DNA of 64,000 nt from Crotophaga sulcirostris (lineage: Eukaryota; Chordata; Aves; Cuculiformes; Crotophagidae). The stretch covers positions 49,120-113,119 of the forward strand of contig VYZB01000116.1 in the NCBI GenBank assembly GCA_013397455.1, in the 5' to 3' direction. Position numbers and translations under genes: made by a program. Below, one piece after another: positions 51,501-64,000 of the stretch (positions are counted from its first letter, which is position 1; the number at the start of each line of letters is the position of its first letter). Below the pieces are notes generated by a model. That model was not told where the DNA came from, ran no database searches, and saw only the letters and a program-made list of their open reading frames with translations.

Positions 51501-54183
51501 TTATTTCTATTTCTACAGAAATGACATTAACAGTATATCCATCCCCAGTAAATCTGGATTCCCAAACTGAAAGATACTGCAGCCTCACAACCATGTGTCT
51601 CTTCTACAACACAAATTATTTTGGAACCATGGGGGGAATCACAATGTTTTTAGCACCTCACTAGCCTCTTTCCTTGGTACAGCATATGCAGATCTGAAAA
51701 CCTTATGTTCCGCAAGAGTAAACTCATTTGGTTCTATCACCTTCAAGGGATTTATATTAACCAGATGAGGATGTACCCACCCACACTTTCTTTTTTTTTT
51801 TTTTAATCATAATATAAGAGTATTAATTTCTACAAAGAATCCTGCCCCTTCATTTTTTCATATGGTAGTGCAATTCAGTTCAACATCATTGATAACTAAT
51901 GCCAGAGGCACGGAGTACTTGACAATACTACAAAGAAGCTAAATTTTAGAGGTGACAAAGTTCTAGATTACCAACTTGTGTATGTAGAACATGAAAAAAT
52001 AGTGGACTAAGAATCCAAATAAACAAGAAAAACACAAGGGAGATAATGTGGCTTCATACCCCCATAATTTCAGGAAATACTGCAACCATGATTAAGGAAA
52101 TCAGAGACTTTGGAGAGCTTCTTAAAAAATAAATAAAAGGAAAACAACTGAGAATGATGCAGGAATATCAATGAAGGAAATGTGTGAAAACCAGATAAGA
52201 AAAGGCAACATCAACACAAAATTATTGGCAATAAACTAAATCATCAACAAAGGTTGTATTCAACACCCTTTCCCCCCACCCCCTTGAAATGTAACTATTT
52301 GGCTGAGACAGTGAATGTAAAGCCTTGAAAACTGAACACAGAGTACTGAAATAAAACAGTTTAGTTTGTAAAAACGATGACTCTATCCTTCCGTTTGAGA
52401 TCAAATGAGCCGGGTCTTTTGAGTGACACTTCTCAGTCCTGTTCCACTCATGTATTTTCAGAAAGTTGCTGAGGTTGTTCCTAATAGGTTCATTATTTCC
52501 CTTCAGTTTTTGCATCACTTCCTGCGTCCTCTCTTCCCACTGGCTCAAATAGACCTCACATAAGTAACATTGCCTCCTTGCATATATCTCTCTATTGATT
52601 ACTGGAAATGATTAGTGTGTTTAGACTTTGAAGTTAGGCACCAGAATAAAAGTCCTGAATTTTTATGAGTCTGGCTTTTGGTGTGTTGTCCGCAGAACAC
52701 ATTGATTTCACATTGACAAAATAAAGGGCTGTGGCATTGGGATTGAAAAAGAATAGGGTAATTTCTGCAACAGTAAAGAAAATCAAGTGTTAAATTACAC
52801 AGCTAATCCTTGCTTTTCCATTTTAAAAATTACATGAACCCTGTTTATATATTTCCAATGTGTTTCTGAATGAAAAATGATGGTTCTATTAGGAAACCAT
52901 TTGAACTATTCTGGTCTCTGTGTAATGGCAGATAATAATATTTACCTTTTTTCCAAGAAAAACATATTAAATATGCTGTCAAGTCTAGTAAGTATAGCAT
53001 TCTGCTGCTAACACTGAGACTGAAAATGCAGATTACTTATGTTTGAAGCCATCATAGATTACCAGAGTGACAGATGAGTTTGGTGATTTGGACACTTACC
53101 TAAAGGTTTGGACATTCGTGTGAATTTCATTGAAAGAATCAATTTCTTAAAATGGAACCTTTGGCTAGAAATGTTTCATAAACAGGGCAATTTTTTTGCA
53201 CTCTATCCAATGTTTACTGCACTCAGTCTGGTTTGAAAACAATAGAAAACAATGAAAGCTCCAGTCATTCCTACCTGTGATTTTTGTTGTAAAGTCCATA
53301 GGATCAGTCCAGTGTGGAGAAGACTATGCTGCGGATAAAGGTATCAACCTGATGTCCAGCATTATCTTGAAGTGGATTCTAACCACAAAATTAGACTGGC
53401 TTCAAACATCCTTCAGTCTATACAATTTATTCTGTTTCAAGAGAAGAATGTGACCTTCGCATGTGTTTACTGCAGGATTTTCCTGGTTCAGGATTTTCCC
53501 TCTGTTTAAATAATAAAGCATAACTATTTTGAAGTCAAGACAATGCCAGAAAGTATGCTTCTGCTGAAACAAATGATGATTTGCTGTCAGGGGGCAGGAT
53601 TTCACAAGTAATGGTCTTTATTACATACAAATTAGGGTTCTTAATAATGGCTTAAACTGATTATTTTCAAAATACATAACAAACTATATTGCAGGCAAAT
53701 CTTTGTATACTGGATCAACTTTATTACAAATTAATTATCATTTTGTTTCCTAATCTTCCCAGATGGTGAAAAGAAATAGATAAGAGAAATTAATAATATT
53801 GGAAATCATTCTTCATTACATTGGTGTATATTCACTGGATTAAAGACAAGTACTTTGGCATTAAAATAGTGTTGTGAAATGAAGAATCAAGCCTTTTGAA
53901 AAAAAAAATCAGAACTTTAATTATACTGCAGCTTTGCTAGTGACCCCCCCGATGATAGACATCCTCTTTAGTTTTGCTCAGGATTTAGTAGCTGAATAAC
54001 CTATAAACCTCTCAATGCCTTTTCTTTTATGCAGTGTCATTTGCCCTGAATGAAACTATTTGTTATCATATGCTAGCAAGAATAAAATGTAGCACTTACT
54101 GGGTGCTTCACATTTTCTAGCATAGTGCTCTCGTGGATAGTGGTCTACAAACACAATCAAGTCAAGTTTTGAGGTAATCTTTG
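48596..54183. other. Non-coding, no recognised feature
   Basis: Contains C9 at 49537-49545, A-rich runs near 49705-49735 and a T run near 51790-51804. The longest frames (139 codons at 48554-48973, 114 codons at 49584-49928, 108 codons on the minus strand at 52222-52548) show no motif, and the 108-codon frame lacks an ATG at its left end. I treat them as chance. Confidence 0.4.
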
Positions 54184-55733
54184 AATCATAGAATCATAGA
54201 ATTGTTTTGCTTGGAAAAGACCATTAAGATCATCAAGTCCAGTCATAAACTTAACACTGCCAAGTTTACCACTAAACCATGTTTCTAAGTGACACATCTA
54301 CACATCTTTTAAATACCTCTAGGGATGGTGACTCCACCACTGCCCTGGGCAGCCTCTTCCAATGCTTCACCACTCTTTTAGTAAAGAAATATTCCCTCAT
54401 ATCTAGTATAAACCTTCCCTGGCACAACTTGAAGCCATTTTGACTCGTCCTATCACTTGTTACTCGGGAGAAGAGACCAACACCCACCTCATTACAACCT
54501 CCTTTCAGGTAGCTGTAGAGAGCTATAAGGTCACCCCTCAGGTTCCTTTTCTCCAAATTGAACCCCATTTCCCTCAGCTTCTTCCTGTAAGACTTGTTCT
54601 CTGCACACTTCACCAATTTTGTTGCCTTTCTGTGGACATGGTCCAGCAGTTCAATGTCTTCCTTGTAGTGAGGGGCCTAAAACTGAACACAGGATTTGAG
54701 GTGTGGCCTCAGCAGTGCTGAGTACAAGGAGGCGATCACCTCCCTATTCCTGCTGACCACACTATTTCTAATACAAGACAGGATACTGTTAGCCTTCTTG
54801 GCCGCCTGGGCACACTGCTGGCTCTTGTTCAGCCAACTGTCAATCAGCACACCCACATCCTTTTCTGCTGGGCAGTTTTCCAGCCATTTATTCCCCAGTC
54901 AGTATGGTGGTGGTGTGGTCTAACCACAGGACCTGACATTAAGCCTTGTTAAACCTCATACAATTGACCCTGACCCATCAATCCAGTCTGTCCAGATCAC
55001 TCTGTAGTGCCTTCCTTCCCTCAAGCAAACCAAAACTCCCACACAACTTGGTGTTGTCAGCAAACTTACTGAGGGTACACTCAATCCTTTTGTCCAGATC
55101 ATGTATAAGATATTAAACAGAAGTAACCCCAGTACTGAGCCCTGAGGATCACCGCTTGTGACTGATTGCCATCTGGATTTAGCTCTGTTCGCCACAACTC
55201 TTTGGACCCAGTCATTCAGACAGTTTCTTACCTAGTGAAGAGCATGCCCATCCAAGCTATGAGCAGCCAGTTTCTCCAGGAGAATACTGTGGGAAATGGT
55301 GTCAAAGGCTTCACTAAAGTCTAGGTAGACATCCACAGACCTTCCCTCATGCGCTAAGCAGGTCACCTTGTCATAGAACGAGATCACGTTAGTGAGGTAG
55401 GACCGGTCTTTAATGAACCCATGCTGACAAGGTGTGATCACCCGGTTTTCCTGTACGTACCTCATGATGGCACTCAAGATGATCTGCTCCATAAACTTCC
55501 TTGGCATTGAGGTCAGGATGCCAAGCTTGTAGTGCTCTGGATCTTCCTTCTGGCCTGTCTTGTAGATGGGTGACACATTTGCTAATCTCGAGTCAAGTGG
55601 GACCTCCTCAGTTAGCCAGGACTGCTAATAAATGATGGAAACAGGCTTTTTGAGCACTTCTGTCAGTTCCTTCAGTACTCGTGGGTGGATCTCATTCGGC
55701 CCCATAGACTTATGTGTGGCGTAAGTGTTGTAG
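54184..55733 (-). mobile_element. CR1 LINE, 1.55-kb fragment with RT and C-terminus
   Basis: The 3' end (ATCATAGAATCATAGAATTG) is at 54184. From the right end the minus-strand translation gives MGPNEIHPRVLKELTEV (near 55710), SPIYKTGQKEDPEHY, TPCQHGFIKDRSYLTNV, DVYLDFSEAFDTISHSILLEKL (the first catalytic Asp block, intact; residues quoted in part) and GDPQGSVLG. The 54272-54616 frame then gives [29 protein letters not shown] and [10 protein letters not shown]. Frames shift several times and there are in-frame stops, so it is inactive. It is the longest CR1 piece in the window, truncated at 55733 before the endonuclease domain. Confidence 0.93.
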
Positions 55734-55810
55734 CAAAAAAAAAATATATTTTGATGTAAAGCCATTATGACTGGAAAAAATAATGTAGCTGGTGGTGTCA
55801 GAATTCTTTG

Positions 55811-56333
55811 TATCACAGTATCACAGTATTACAAGGTTGGAAAGGACCTCTAAGATCATCAAGCCCAACTTATAACTCAACACTAACACCAACTCATCAT
55901 CTAAACCAGGGCACTGAGTGTCTCATCCAGTCTCCTCTTAAACACCTCCAGGGTTGGCGACTCTACCATCTCCCTGGGCAGCGCATTCCAATGGTCAATC
56001 AACCTTTCAGTGAAGAACTTTTTCCTAATATCAAGCCTAAACTTTCCCTGACTATGCTTGAGTCCATGTCCTCTAGTTCTGTCACTGGTTACCTGAGAGA
56101 AGAGATCAACCCCTGCCTGACTACAACCTCCTTTTAGGTAGCTGTAGAGAGCAATAAGGTCACCCCTGAGCCTCCTCTTTTTCAGGCTAAACAGGTCTGA
56201 CTCCCTCAGTCGCTCCTCGTAGGGCTTGTGCTCCAAACCTTTCACCATCTTTGTTGCTCTCCTCTGGACACATTCCAGTGTCTTGACATCTTTCTCAAAC
56301 TGAGGGGCCCAGACCTGCACACAGTACTCAATA
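55811..56333 (-). mobile_element. CR1 3' fragment, young subfamily
   Basis: Begins with ATCACAGT octamers (reverse of ATACTGTG), then GGTTGGAAAGGACCTC. The minus frame 56350-55901 is open without internal stop: [81 protein letters not shown]. It is truncated near 56333, close to the same place as the copy at 39531. It lies in the same orientation as the CR1 to its left, 77 bp away. Confidence 0.93.
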
Positions 56334-59300
56334 TTGTGTAATATTGTCAACTTAGTAATTATTCAGGTCAAGGTACTGCTGATATAATTACATTTAGAGG
56401 CAAGACCTATATATGAATCTCCCATTTGAGTTTCCCACATGCATTTATTTGGAGGTTCACTGGAGATGCAGATGCCATGATGAGCTTGGCCCAGCTAACA
56501 GAAATGGATGAAAAAGGGATAGGGAAAACAAGGCCTGGTATTGCACACCTCTTCAAACCAAGGGAGATGAAGGCTATGAAATCCCCTGAGCCAAAGGGAC
56601 AAAGAAGTTTGTGCCCAGAAATATAGGTTTTTCCCCACACCGATATTGGTTGGCCTAACAGAAGTATTTCACCTTCAGCGCACTGTACAAGTATGAATCA
56701 ATGCTTTAATAAAACAATGGATGAGTCTCTTCTTGCTCTTCTCTCTGTGCTTCACAGCTTGGTAGTAAAACTAGTAATTAAGAACAGGTATCTCCTCCCT
56801 TCATCACTCCAAAGTTTTAAGCTAGTTCCAAATTATAACTCCAGCTTTCTCATACGCAGCTCATAAATTCAATCATAAAAGTCTTGTTATCAATATACTG
56901 AGATCAGAATGGATCATTGGGCTGCATGGTTATTGCCATGCTTGTCTCTATAATTCCTAATCTAGAACACTTAAATTTCTTAGTCTGTTAATACCTGAAA
57001 TCATTAGTTTTTTTCAGGAGAGGATATGGGGGAACGATTCTATGTCAAACAAATAACACCTTCAACACTGCAACCAAAACTCTTAGCCACATAACCTCGA
57101 AAGCTATGAATAACAAAGGAGGAAGAGGTTTACAGTTAGAGTACATGCATGGTCCTAGCCTGGAAAAAAGAAAATCTAAATAAAACAGGAAAACATTGCA
57201 AAGGAGATACAGGGTATCTCATCACCTCTTCCCAGTGCAGCACGCAAAAGAAATCAAAGAACAAGAGAGAATAAAATGAAGAAATAAAATTAGAAGTATC
57301 CTTAATAACAAATGATTACAGCTCTTTCTAGGAAACAAAAGCATCAGTATTGTGAGAAAAGTTCTGAAAGTTCCATTGAGGAGACACGAATGATATCTGA
57401 AATAACTTAGTGATAAAACCTATTTCCATTTACTATCATTATCTATACAAGTATATTCATTTTGTCTTACAAAACAACAAAAAATAGAGCCTATTTAAAA
57501 CATATTTACTTTTTGGGAGCTCTTAACAAAACAGACATGGCTCCTAATGAAGCCTCATGTTGTTCTGCCACAATTAAAAGAAACCGAGACACCACCTCCT
57601 ACCTACACATAGGAGACAGGAAGAAAAGGATGGTAGCACAGAAGAATAGTGATCTGCCATAGCTTCATATAAAGAAAATCTTTATACTTTTGCATGAGAC
57701 AACAGTCAGACAAATAAAGGTGTAACATGACACAAAGCATAATCTTGATGTATTAACAGTCTAACTCTTACCAGGATTTTTAAATGTGGTGGCAAAGTAT
57801 TTTAAGTATAAGCCCAAGCAAGAAGAGTGATACAGACTGAGAGGCCAGTTCAGTAATTTTTACAGAACTGTTTCTGTTTTGTCTCTCAATTCCACTTCTG
57901 ATCAATCATTGACACTACAGAAAGCCTTTGTTGATCTTTACATGACTGGGAAGACCTTGAATAAAAATAAACCCAGAAATAAGTAGGTAGTTTATGCTGA
58001 ATGTAATAAAAGAACAGAGTATGGAAAATGTGAAGAGAGGTTATAGGAAAGCAGGTGGGTGGGGAATTATCTTTTTCAAAATAACATAGAACGTTTGACT
58101 ACAGATGGGCTGATTTCAGAAACATCAAGTATGAGTTCCTTACATTGACCAATAAGTTTATTCCACCTATAACTCTTGACTGATATCTCTTTCTCCTTGT
58201 TTTCTAGGAGGAAGAGAGCATTGAATAACTTATCTCCTCTCTTAGTCACCTCATTTTGTTCGCTTCGAATCTTCTTTCCAGCAACACATCTATCTACAGA
58301 TTGTGAGTCAAACACAATCACAGTTACCTGTAATGAATTGTTCTCTGTTGATTCTTTGTTGACTAGGCAAATATCTGTAATTAAGTACAGCCCTAGCTGA
58401 CTGCAACTTCCTAAGGAAAGAATGAATATGTCCACATCAATGAGGAAACATGTTCTGTGAGAACTTCAAACTTACCATGTGCTCAAAGGACATCTGCAGT
58501 TGGAGGACTGGTAGACATTCAGCTTCAAAGTCCAAACTTTAACTGTTTACATGCAAGCTTTCATGTCGGACTCCATAAACTCAAACTCATTACGTAAACA
58601 GAGGCTCGTAGTACTATTTCAGACATTATATACTATCAGAGATACAGGAAACCTTCTGGATATCAAATGGCAATAGATGCCTGTTTCTAGACAGCTGAAC
58701 AAGAGCGAAGTCTCTACTAGTGAGGTTCCCATCTTATCCCCTATATTACTGAACAGAGAGTTCAGCAGTACAGTCCATGGATCCTACAGAGCAGTTCAGC
58801 TAATAAAATTCGTGTCTCTTCTATAACGCTGTGATAACCAAATCTCTAGACTACATTGGCAGTATTTGCCAGGAGGGGGATCCCATGATCATATTTTTTT
58901 AGCCTCTACCTGCTGCTCCAGAAGAATATAGAGCTCTCCTAACTTCTGTGCCATACCCATAAGACCTATGCAGATGCCTCATACCCTCTGAGACCAAACA
59001 GCAGCAGGGATACATGTTAGGTAGCTGAAGCGCACCAGAGAACACCAATAACTATACTGGAAGCTTAGTCACCATATTACATCTTGACTCCACCACTGTG
59101 AACACCTAACTTAATCTAAAGCTGAATCTTATTGCTTCTGGAGGGTTTTGCCGTAGAGTTTCAAAAGCATAACTCTTGACCTAAAAGCAGTTTCAGATTG
59201 CCTTCTCACCATTCTCTCCAGTAATTATCCTATTTACACATTGAGTGTAAACTTGGCCTAACCTCAATTGCAATTACCTAGAAAAATACATGTGAATACT

Positions 59301-62300
59301 AGTAATAGTGACTAAACATAAAAGGTGATATCCCTGAAAGGAAAATAGAATCTTAGATAAAGGAAATTCATTTAGTAATGTCACTAGCCAGTGTGAATAT
59401 TGGGGACCCAATCTTTTTCCTAACATAAATAACTGTAATGGAGCTGCCCACATGAGTGAAATTTATCTGATACCCTAAATTCAGGTTGTCTGGAGAATTG
59501 CTCTGTAAGGTAGAATAAATCTTTTTAGAGGGGTATCTCACATAAGTTAGAAAGTAATTTGTAGATGTTTAGATCTGTTGTTGCTGTAGCTTGAACTTTT
59601 AGCCTATCTTTTTTCTTTTTAGGAACTATTTGTAGTACATATCTGGAATGCCACAAGTAAAGGTAATCCTTTAATGAAATATTAGCCTTCTTTTCTCAGA
59701 CTAAATACAATTACTTTTTGAATTTCAAGATTTCCCCCAAATGTAGTGCTTTTGTAGTTAATTTGTTAACAAGTTTTATATTTTAATTTCATATAGGACA
59801 CTAACAGATCTTGGAAAAGAGTATGTTAGTTTTAAACATTGTCTGAACTTCCAAGAGTGTGTCATTAAACAGACTAATATAAGAAATATGTATTCACATC
59901 ACTAAAGCTCCCTTAAACTGAAGTCATTTTTTAAGTCAGTACATCTTCAGAATAAGCAAAGCTGTCAGCAGCATTTTGCCAGATGCTCTGGAGGAATATC
60001 TGGCTTCCATTCTATTTCTTTATAAAAACTACAATTTCATGAGACCCAAATTCACTACTGGCTAAATTACTCTTACAGACCTCAGCTGGAGTAACTCAGT
60101 TGTGTGCTCAGGATGACTGGAGGGTCAAAAAGGGAGGAATGCTTCTCAAGGCTGAGGAATGATAATGGAATCTCTGTATATCTCCATTTTACTCCAGAGT
60201 GCAAATAAACTTCTGTGACCAGGGTATTGCAGGGTCAAAGAGGTCTAATCAAATTCTTAAGAAGATCTCCACAACAGGTGGTCTACTCCGATAATCCTAT
60301 TCTGCTAATTATTAATAACCTAGCTGTAGCTGGTCTTCTTAACTCCCTCCAACTCAGGTGGTCATTCATCAGACTACCTGGTGCTGCCAACATCCCAGAG
60401 GCAAGAAGGAAACAGAACTGGTCAAAGAGCAGCAAGCACTAAGCTGTAATAGACCAGAGAAGAGGGAGATGAGAGAGGAGGGGTGTTGCTCCTCTGACTC
60501 AGTCTTTTAATATGATTTCAAGATCCCTGCTACTTACAACAGGCACAACCTGCTACATAATGCAAGTTGCCTCATACACTGTATTAAGAGTGTATGAAAG
60601 ATCTGCTTGTAAATCACACAGTCATACTTAAAACTTTGCCTAAAATATGGCCTCTTAAAAAGTGAGTAATAACTGAGTAGACACCAGGAGAAATATATCT
60701 TAATTATTTTAGCTCATCCATAACCAGTTTGGATCTCTCTATGAAAGCCAGCTGCAGAGGCAATCATTTGGAAACTGCACTGTTCAATAACCTCTGCATA
60801 TTTCTTCCCATTAAGATATGAAAGCCTAAGCTATCTACTTACATCAGAGCCTAGGAGTCAATGTAACTTTAAATTGATGCTAAATATTCACAAATTCGTG
60901 TCTTAGCGTCCAAGAACAGAAGCTGGGGGGTTTTTTCCCTTTCCTTTTATTTATTATTTTAGATTTCTTCTGAATACAAACAGTCTCTTTGCACAAGATG
61001 TAAATTATTATTACAATGAAAGCAGCCAGAGAGACAGAAGCTTGGAAATGATTTCTTCTCTGAGCAGTAGGAGATTGTTCGGGTCCTGCTGTTTTGAAAA
61101 CCTTCTTCCCTCCATGCTGGCTACCCTGTGAAGAGAAAGCCATTTGAATGTTTTGGCAATCAGAGAAGGCCTCAACATAAATTATGGATACAGAAACTCA
61201 GAAGACATCCTAACAAATAGAATACTATGGAATCCATTTTTCAGCCACCATATGGTGTCAACAGAATGCCACTTTGTTTCTTTTGGGTAACAGCTCATCA
61301 TTAAAAAAATAAACAGGCTGAGGGTTTTTTTGGTGAGCAGAGAATCTACAGTCCTTATGTTGAAAAAATAACAAGTGATTAAACTGGCCTATTGCTTTAC
61401 TATCTTCTTTAATTACTGCTTATACATAGGTATTTAGCTGTTTCCATTTTCAAGAAAGACCAGGAAAAAAACTGTGATTGAAGCTCAGATGCTTTAATTT
61501 TCCCATGTATTTTCAAATGTGAGAAAAGTTATTCAAACTCTCTTATAAGCTGAGACTTGTTGCAGGTAACTTGCAAATACTTTTTTAAAAGAGAAATCTT
61601 GTTTCCTTCTTAGCTATGCTATCCATTTATTTCCCTTGTATCCTGGAATATTTTAATTAGAGATGAGGCCACTTTGGGTTTTTAGTGTTCATTTATGAAA
61701 AATCAGTGTGGACTGAAGAGTGAAATTGCCTCTTAACTCAGCGAAGATCTGTTTCAATCGGCAGGGCTCCATTCATAATATCATCTGACATAAAGCAAAT
61801 TATTTCCTCCTCTTAAGTGGAAAACTTGAAAAAATAGATCAGTTTCTACCATAGTTCCATAGACATTTTGTGCAACTTTCATCATTTTCCATTCTTTATA
61901 AGCTAACCCTAAGTTAAATTAGGTTGGTTTATACAGTCTTTGCTTTTCGTGAATTGAAATGAATGAATCTGTTCTTCAAGGACTATCCCCACAAAGCTCC
62001 AGAAAACTTTCCCACTTTCTCAGGTTTTCTGTACTCCCATCTTCTTTCACTGGATACCCTGCAGTCAAGTGATGAATTGAGTCTTTGAGTTTGATTTGCA
62101 GCCTCATGATGACAATTAGCTCTAACAGAGTGCAAGGTCACAGACAGAAAAATATACATTTGCTGCAGACTCCATTTTTTAATTAAATAAGTCATTGGTA
62201 TGGGCAGGTACTGGGAAATAAGGAATGGAGCTTTCAGTTGTTCTTGTTTCACTTTACTTTTTGTTTTCCTCTCCCAAAGTAAATGTACTTTGAGAGATCT

Positions 62301-63227
62301 CTTGCTCCATCACTGACTGAGTTCTGAGGCTGTATTTTTTCCTTCAATACTACAATGTTTTATATACAAAAAAAAAAATCATGCAGAGAGATAGAACATG
62401 CCATACCCACGAGCTGTCAAAACAATGACCCTGAATCCATTTATAATCATAACAATTTGGCTCTGTGTAGAAAAATTCTAATTTGTCAATAGACCTATGT
62501 GTCTTCTTTCTCCCTCATAGAGTAAAGCAAGATGATACTTGCTCTCTCTCTTTGGAAGGTGATAAGAGCAAATCATAAAGTATGTATAGCAACATTTCCC
62601 CTGTTGCAAGTTAGTTTAACCTAGGTGAAGATTTGTATAATAATAAAATGACATTAGAGCCCATCTTTCTAGGTAAAAAGTCCATTCTTTAAAACAGCAG
62701 ATCTCAAAAATCAGCTTTATGGAATTAAAGAAATCAGAATGAAATCACCAAGTTTTATGTTAATCCAGTATTTTACAAGTTAGGAATGGAATAAATCAGC
62801 TAAACTCTTCTCCCAAGGCAAACTTTTTCTGGACTATTTTGTCCAATGCATTTTCCAGTCCAACTGCGAAAAGCAATTGATGATGTGGAGTTTCCTCTAA
62901 GGGATCTATTATTAGCCCAGGATATATCACTGCCAGGAAAATCTTATGAATTCTTTCGCTCAATGAAATATTTTTCCCAAAAATGACCTTCAGCAAATGT
63001 CCATTTAAAAAGTAGATACTTCTTTATATTATTTATTTAGTCTAGGTTTTTTATTGTTTCTTCCTCAAATGTGAAAGAAAATAAGTGAAAACCAAAAATC
63101 AAACATGCTGGTTATAAGCACAAGTCTCTTTTGCTGAGACGTTCCCTCTAGGAAATTCCCTACTATTAGCCAGGGATAGAGATACAGTAGGAAAAGCCTA
63201 GAAAAGGGAGTGTTGCAACGGCAGGGT
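56334..63227. other. Non-coding, no recognised feature
   Basis: AT-rich. The longest frames (119 codons on the minus strand at 58076-58435, 89 codons at 61983-62252) carry no motif. An A10-11 run lies near 62370. No CR1, LTR or RNA gene recognised. Confidence 0.4.
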
Positions 63228-63601
63228 TACCCGTTTAATGGGTGAGGGAAAGGCTGTGCATGTGGTGTACTTGGACTTTGGTAAAGATTTTGACACCGTT
63301 TCTCACAGTATTCTGCTTGAGAAACTGGTTGCCATTGGCCTGGACAGGCACAACCACTGTTGGGTAAAAAACTGGCTGGATGGCTGGGCCCAAAGAGTGG
63401 TGGTAAATGGAGTCAAATCCAGTTGGAGGCCGATCACGAGTGGTGTTCCCTAGGGTTCAGTGCTGGGGCCAGTCCTGTTCAATATCTTTCTCAACGATCT
63501 GGATGAGAGGATTGAGCGCACCCTTAGCAAGTTTGCGGATGTCACTAAGCTGGGTGGAAGTGCTGATCTGCTTGAAGGAAGGGAGGCTCTGCAGAGGGAT
63601 C
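63228..63601 (+). mobile_element. CR1 reverse-transcriptase fragment
   Basis: The plus frame from 63238 reads VVYLDFGKDFDTVSHSILLEKL (first catalytic block; normal form YLDFSKAFDTVSH), WVKNWLDGWAQRVVVNGV, SGVP, then a TAG stop at 63451-63453 where Gln is usual, then [27 protein letters not shown] and [16 protein letters not shown]. The rest of the frame is undisturbed. At 63532-63543 the second catalytic box is FADV instead of FADD, so the enzyme would be inactive apart from the stop. Both ends are truncated and the C-terminal part is absent. Confidence 0.9.
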
Positions 63602-63862
63602 AATGCACTATACCACAACCATGTAGTTAGCACTGATGGGTACAACCACTGGCGATCTTGGCAGTTGAGAGCAGACTGCAGAGCTCCCTGATGAGAGAAG
63701 TCAGAACTGAGTCAGAGTTATCCCCTTTCATCTCCTGACATTTCTGCAATTGTCCCTCTCCCAAAAGGAGCAGTGTCATCTATCTTATTTGCACATGAAA
63801 CTGCTTATCTGGTTTTTAGGTTTTGCCAGTCATCTTTCCTGTATTCAGCAGGATGTCTGTTT
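63602..63862. other. Spacer between converging CR1 pieces
   Basis: No recognised feature. Confidence 0.45.
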
Positions 63863-64000
63863 TCACAGTATCACAGTATTACAAGGTTGGAAAGGACCTC
63901 TGAGATCATCCAGTCCAACCTATAAGCCAACACTAACACCATCCCATCATCTAAACCATGGCACTGAGTGCCTCATCCAGTCTTCCCTTAAACACCTCCA
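63863..64000 (-). mobile_element. CR1 3' end, cut by window edge
   Basis: TTCACAGTATCACAGTATTACAAGG, then GTTGGAAAGGACCTCTGAGATCATCC (shown in part) and AACCTATAAGCCAACACTAAC match the copies at 55811 and 39531 closely. Young ATACTGTG-tail subfamily. It continues beyond base 64000. Confidence 0.9.

Noticed and set aside
52222..52548. 108-codon minus-strand frame with a hydrophilic start
   Set aside because: The first codon is TTG, not ATG, and upstream there is no convincing acceptor with a pyrimidine tract; no family is recognised.
55901..56350. 149-codon minus-strand frame as a host gene
   Set aside because: It is the C-terminus of CR1 ORF2, nearly identical to the frame at 39509.
1..64000. 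CRISPR arrays, tRNA or rRNA genes and bacterial operons
   Set aside because: No regularly spaced repeats, no cloverleaf with A and B boxes seen and no long dense coding; the content is that of a vertebrate nuclear genome.

Overview
The window looks like a stretch of a bird nuclear genome. It is AT-rich and non-coding, and at least sixteen pieces of CR1, the dominant LINE of birds and other sauropsids, can be read in it. It also holds long terminal repeats (LTRs) of an avian endogenous-retrovirus family that begins and ends with a TGTCRTGGTTTAA-type inverted end. The lineage within birds cannot be fixed from this sequence. I see no host exon chain, no RNA gene, no CRISPR array and nothing bacterial. 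The open frames longer than about 60 codons are either CR1 reverse-transcriptase debris or chance frames without start, splice or motif support. Two isolated ambiguous bases (24273 and 25883) show that this is draft assembly sequence.

Layout. Near the left end (about 1340-1888) lies an old, frameshifted relic that I read as the C-terminus of a LINE encoding a restriction-like endonuclease, R4/Rex6-like, with a zinc knuckle followed by an endonuclease core and ending in an A13 tract. It is the least expected thing in the window. A complete solo LTR follows at 3824-4443. From 4.4 to 13.7 kb nothing is recognisable except a slightly less AT-rich open segment near 10 kb. CR1 fragments lie at 13.7, 18.2 and 19.95 kb, with a MITE-like inverted-repeat unit at 21.2 kb and a perfect 20-bp palindrome at 23.07 kb. 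A 1.15-kb CpG- and G-rich block with LTR-like ends sits at 25478-26627.

From 30 to 43 kb come old and younger CR1 pieces (30.2, 31.7-32.6, 33.0, 34.6, 37.1, 39.5 and 42.6 kb), a second solo LTR (36443-37019) and an eroded third LTR at 42361 that abuts a CR1 copy. From 45.7 to 48.6 kb there is one CR1 and then a long CR1 broken by a nested LTR-like insertion and an internal deletion. The segment 54184-56333 holds two CR1 copies in the same orientation. The right edge holds a CR1 reverse-transcriptase fragment with a mutated catalytic motif (63228-63601) and a CR1 3' end cut by the window boundary (63863-64000).

Nothing here works together as a pathway. The window is a record of retrotransposon insertion and decay. 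Two CR1 generations can be told apart by their 3' tail: copies ending in ATTCTATG-type repeats are mostly more decayed, and copies ending in ATACTGTG-type repeats keep long readable frames. All element assignments come from reading frames and remembered family features, not from a database search.
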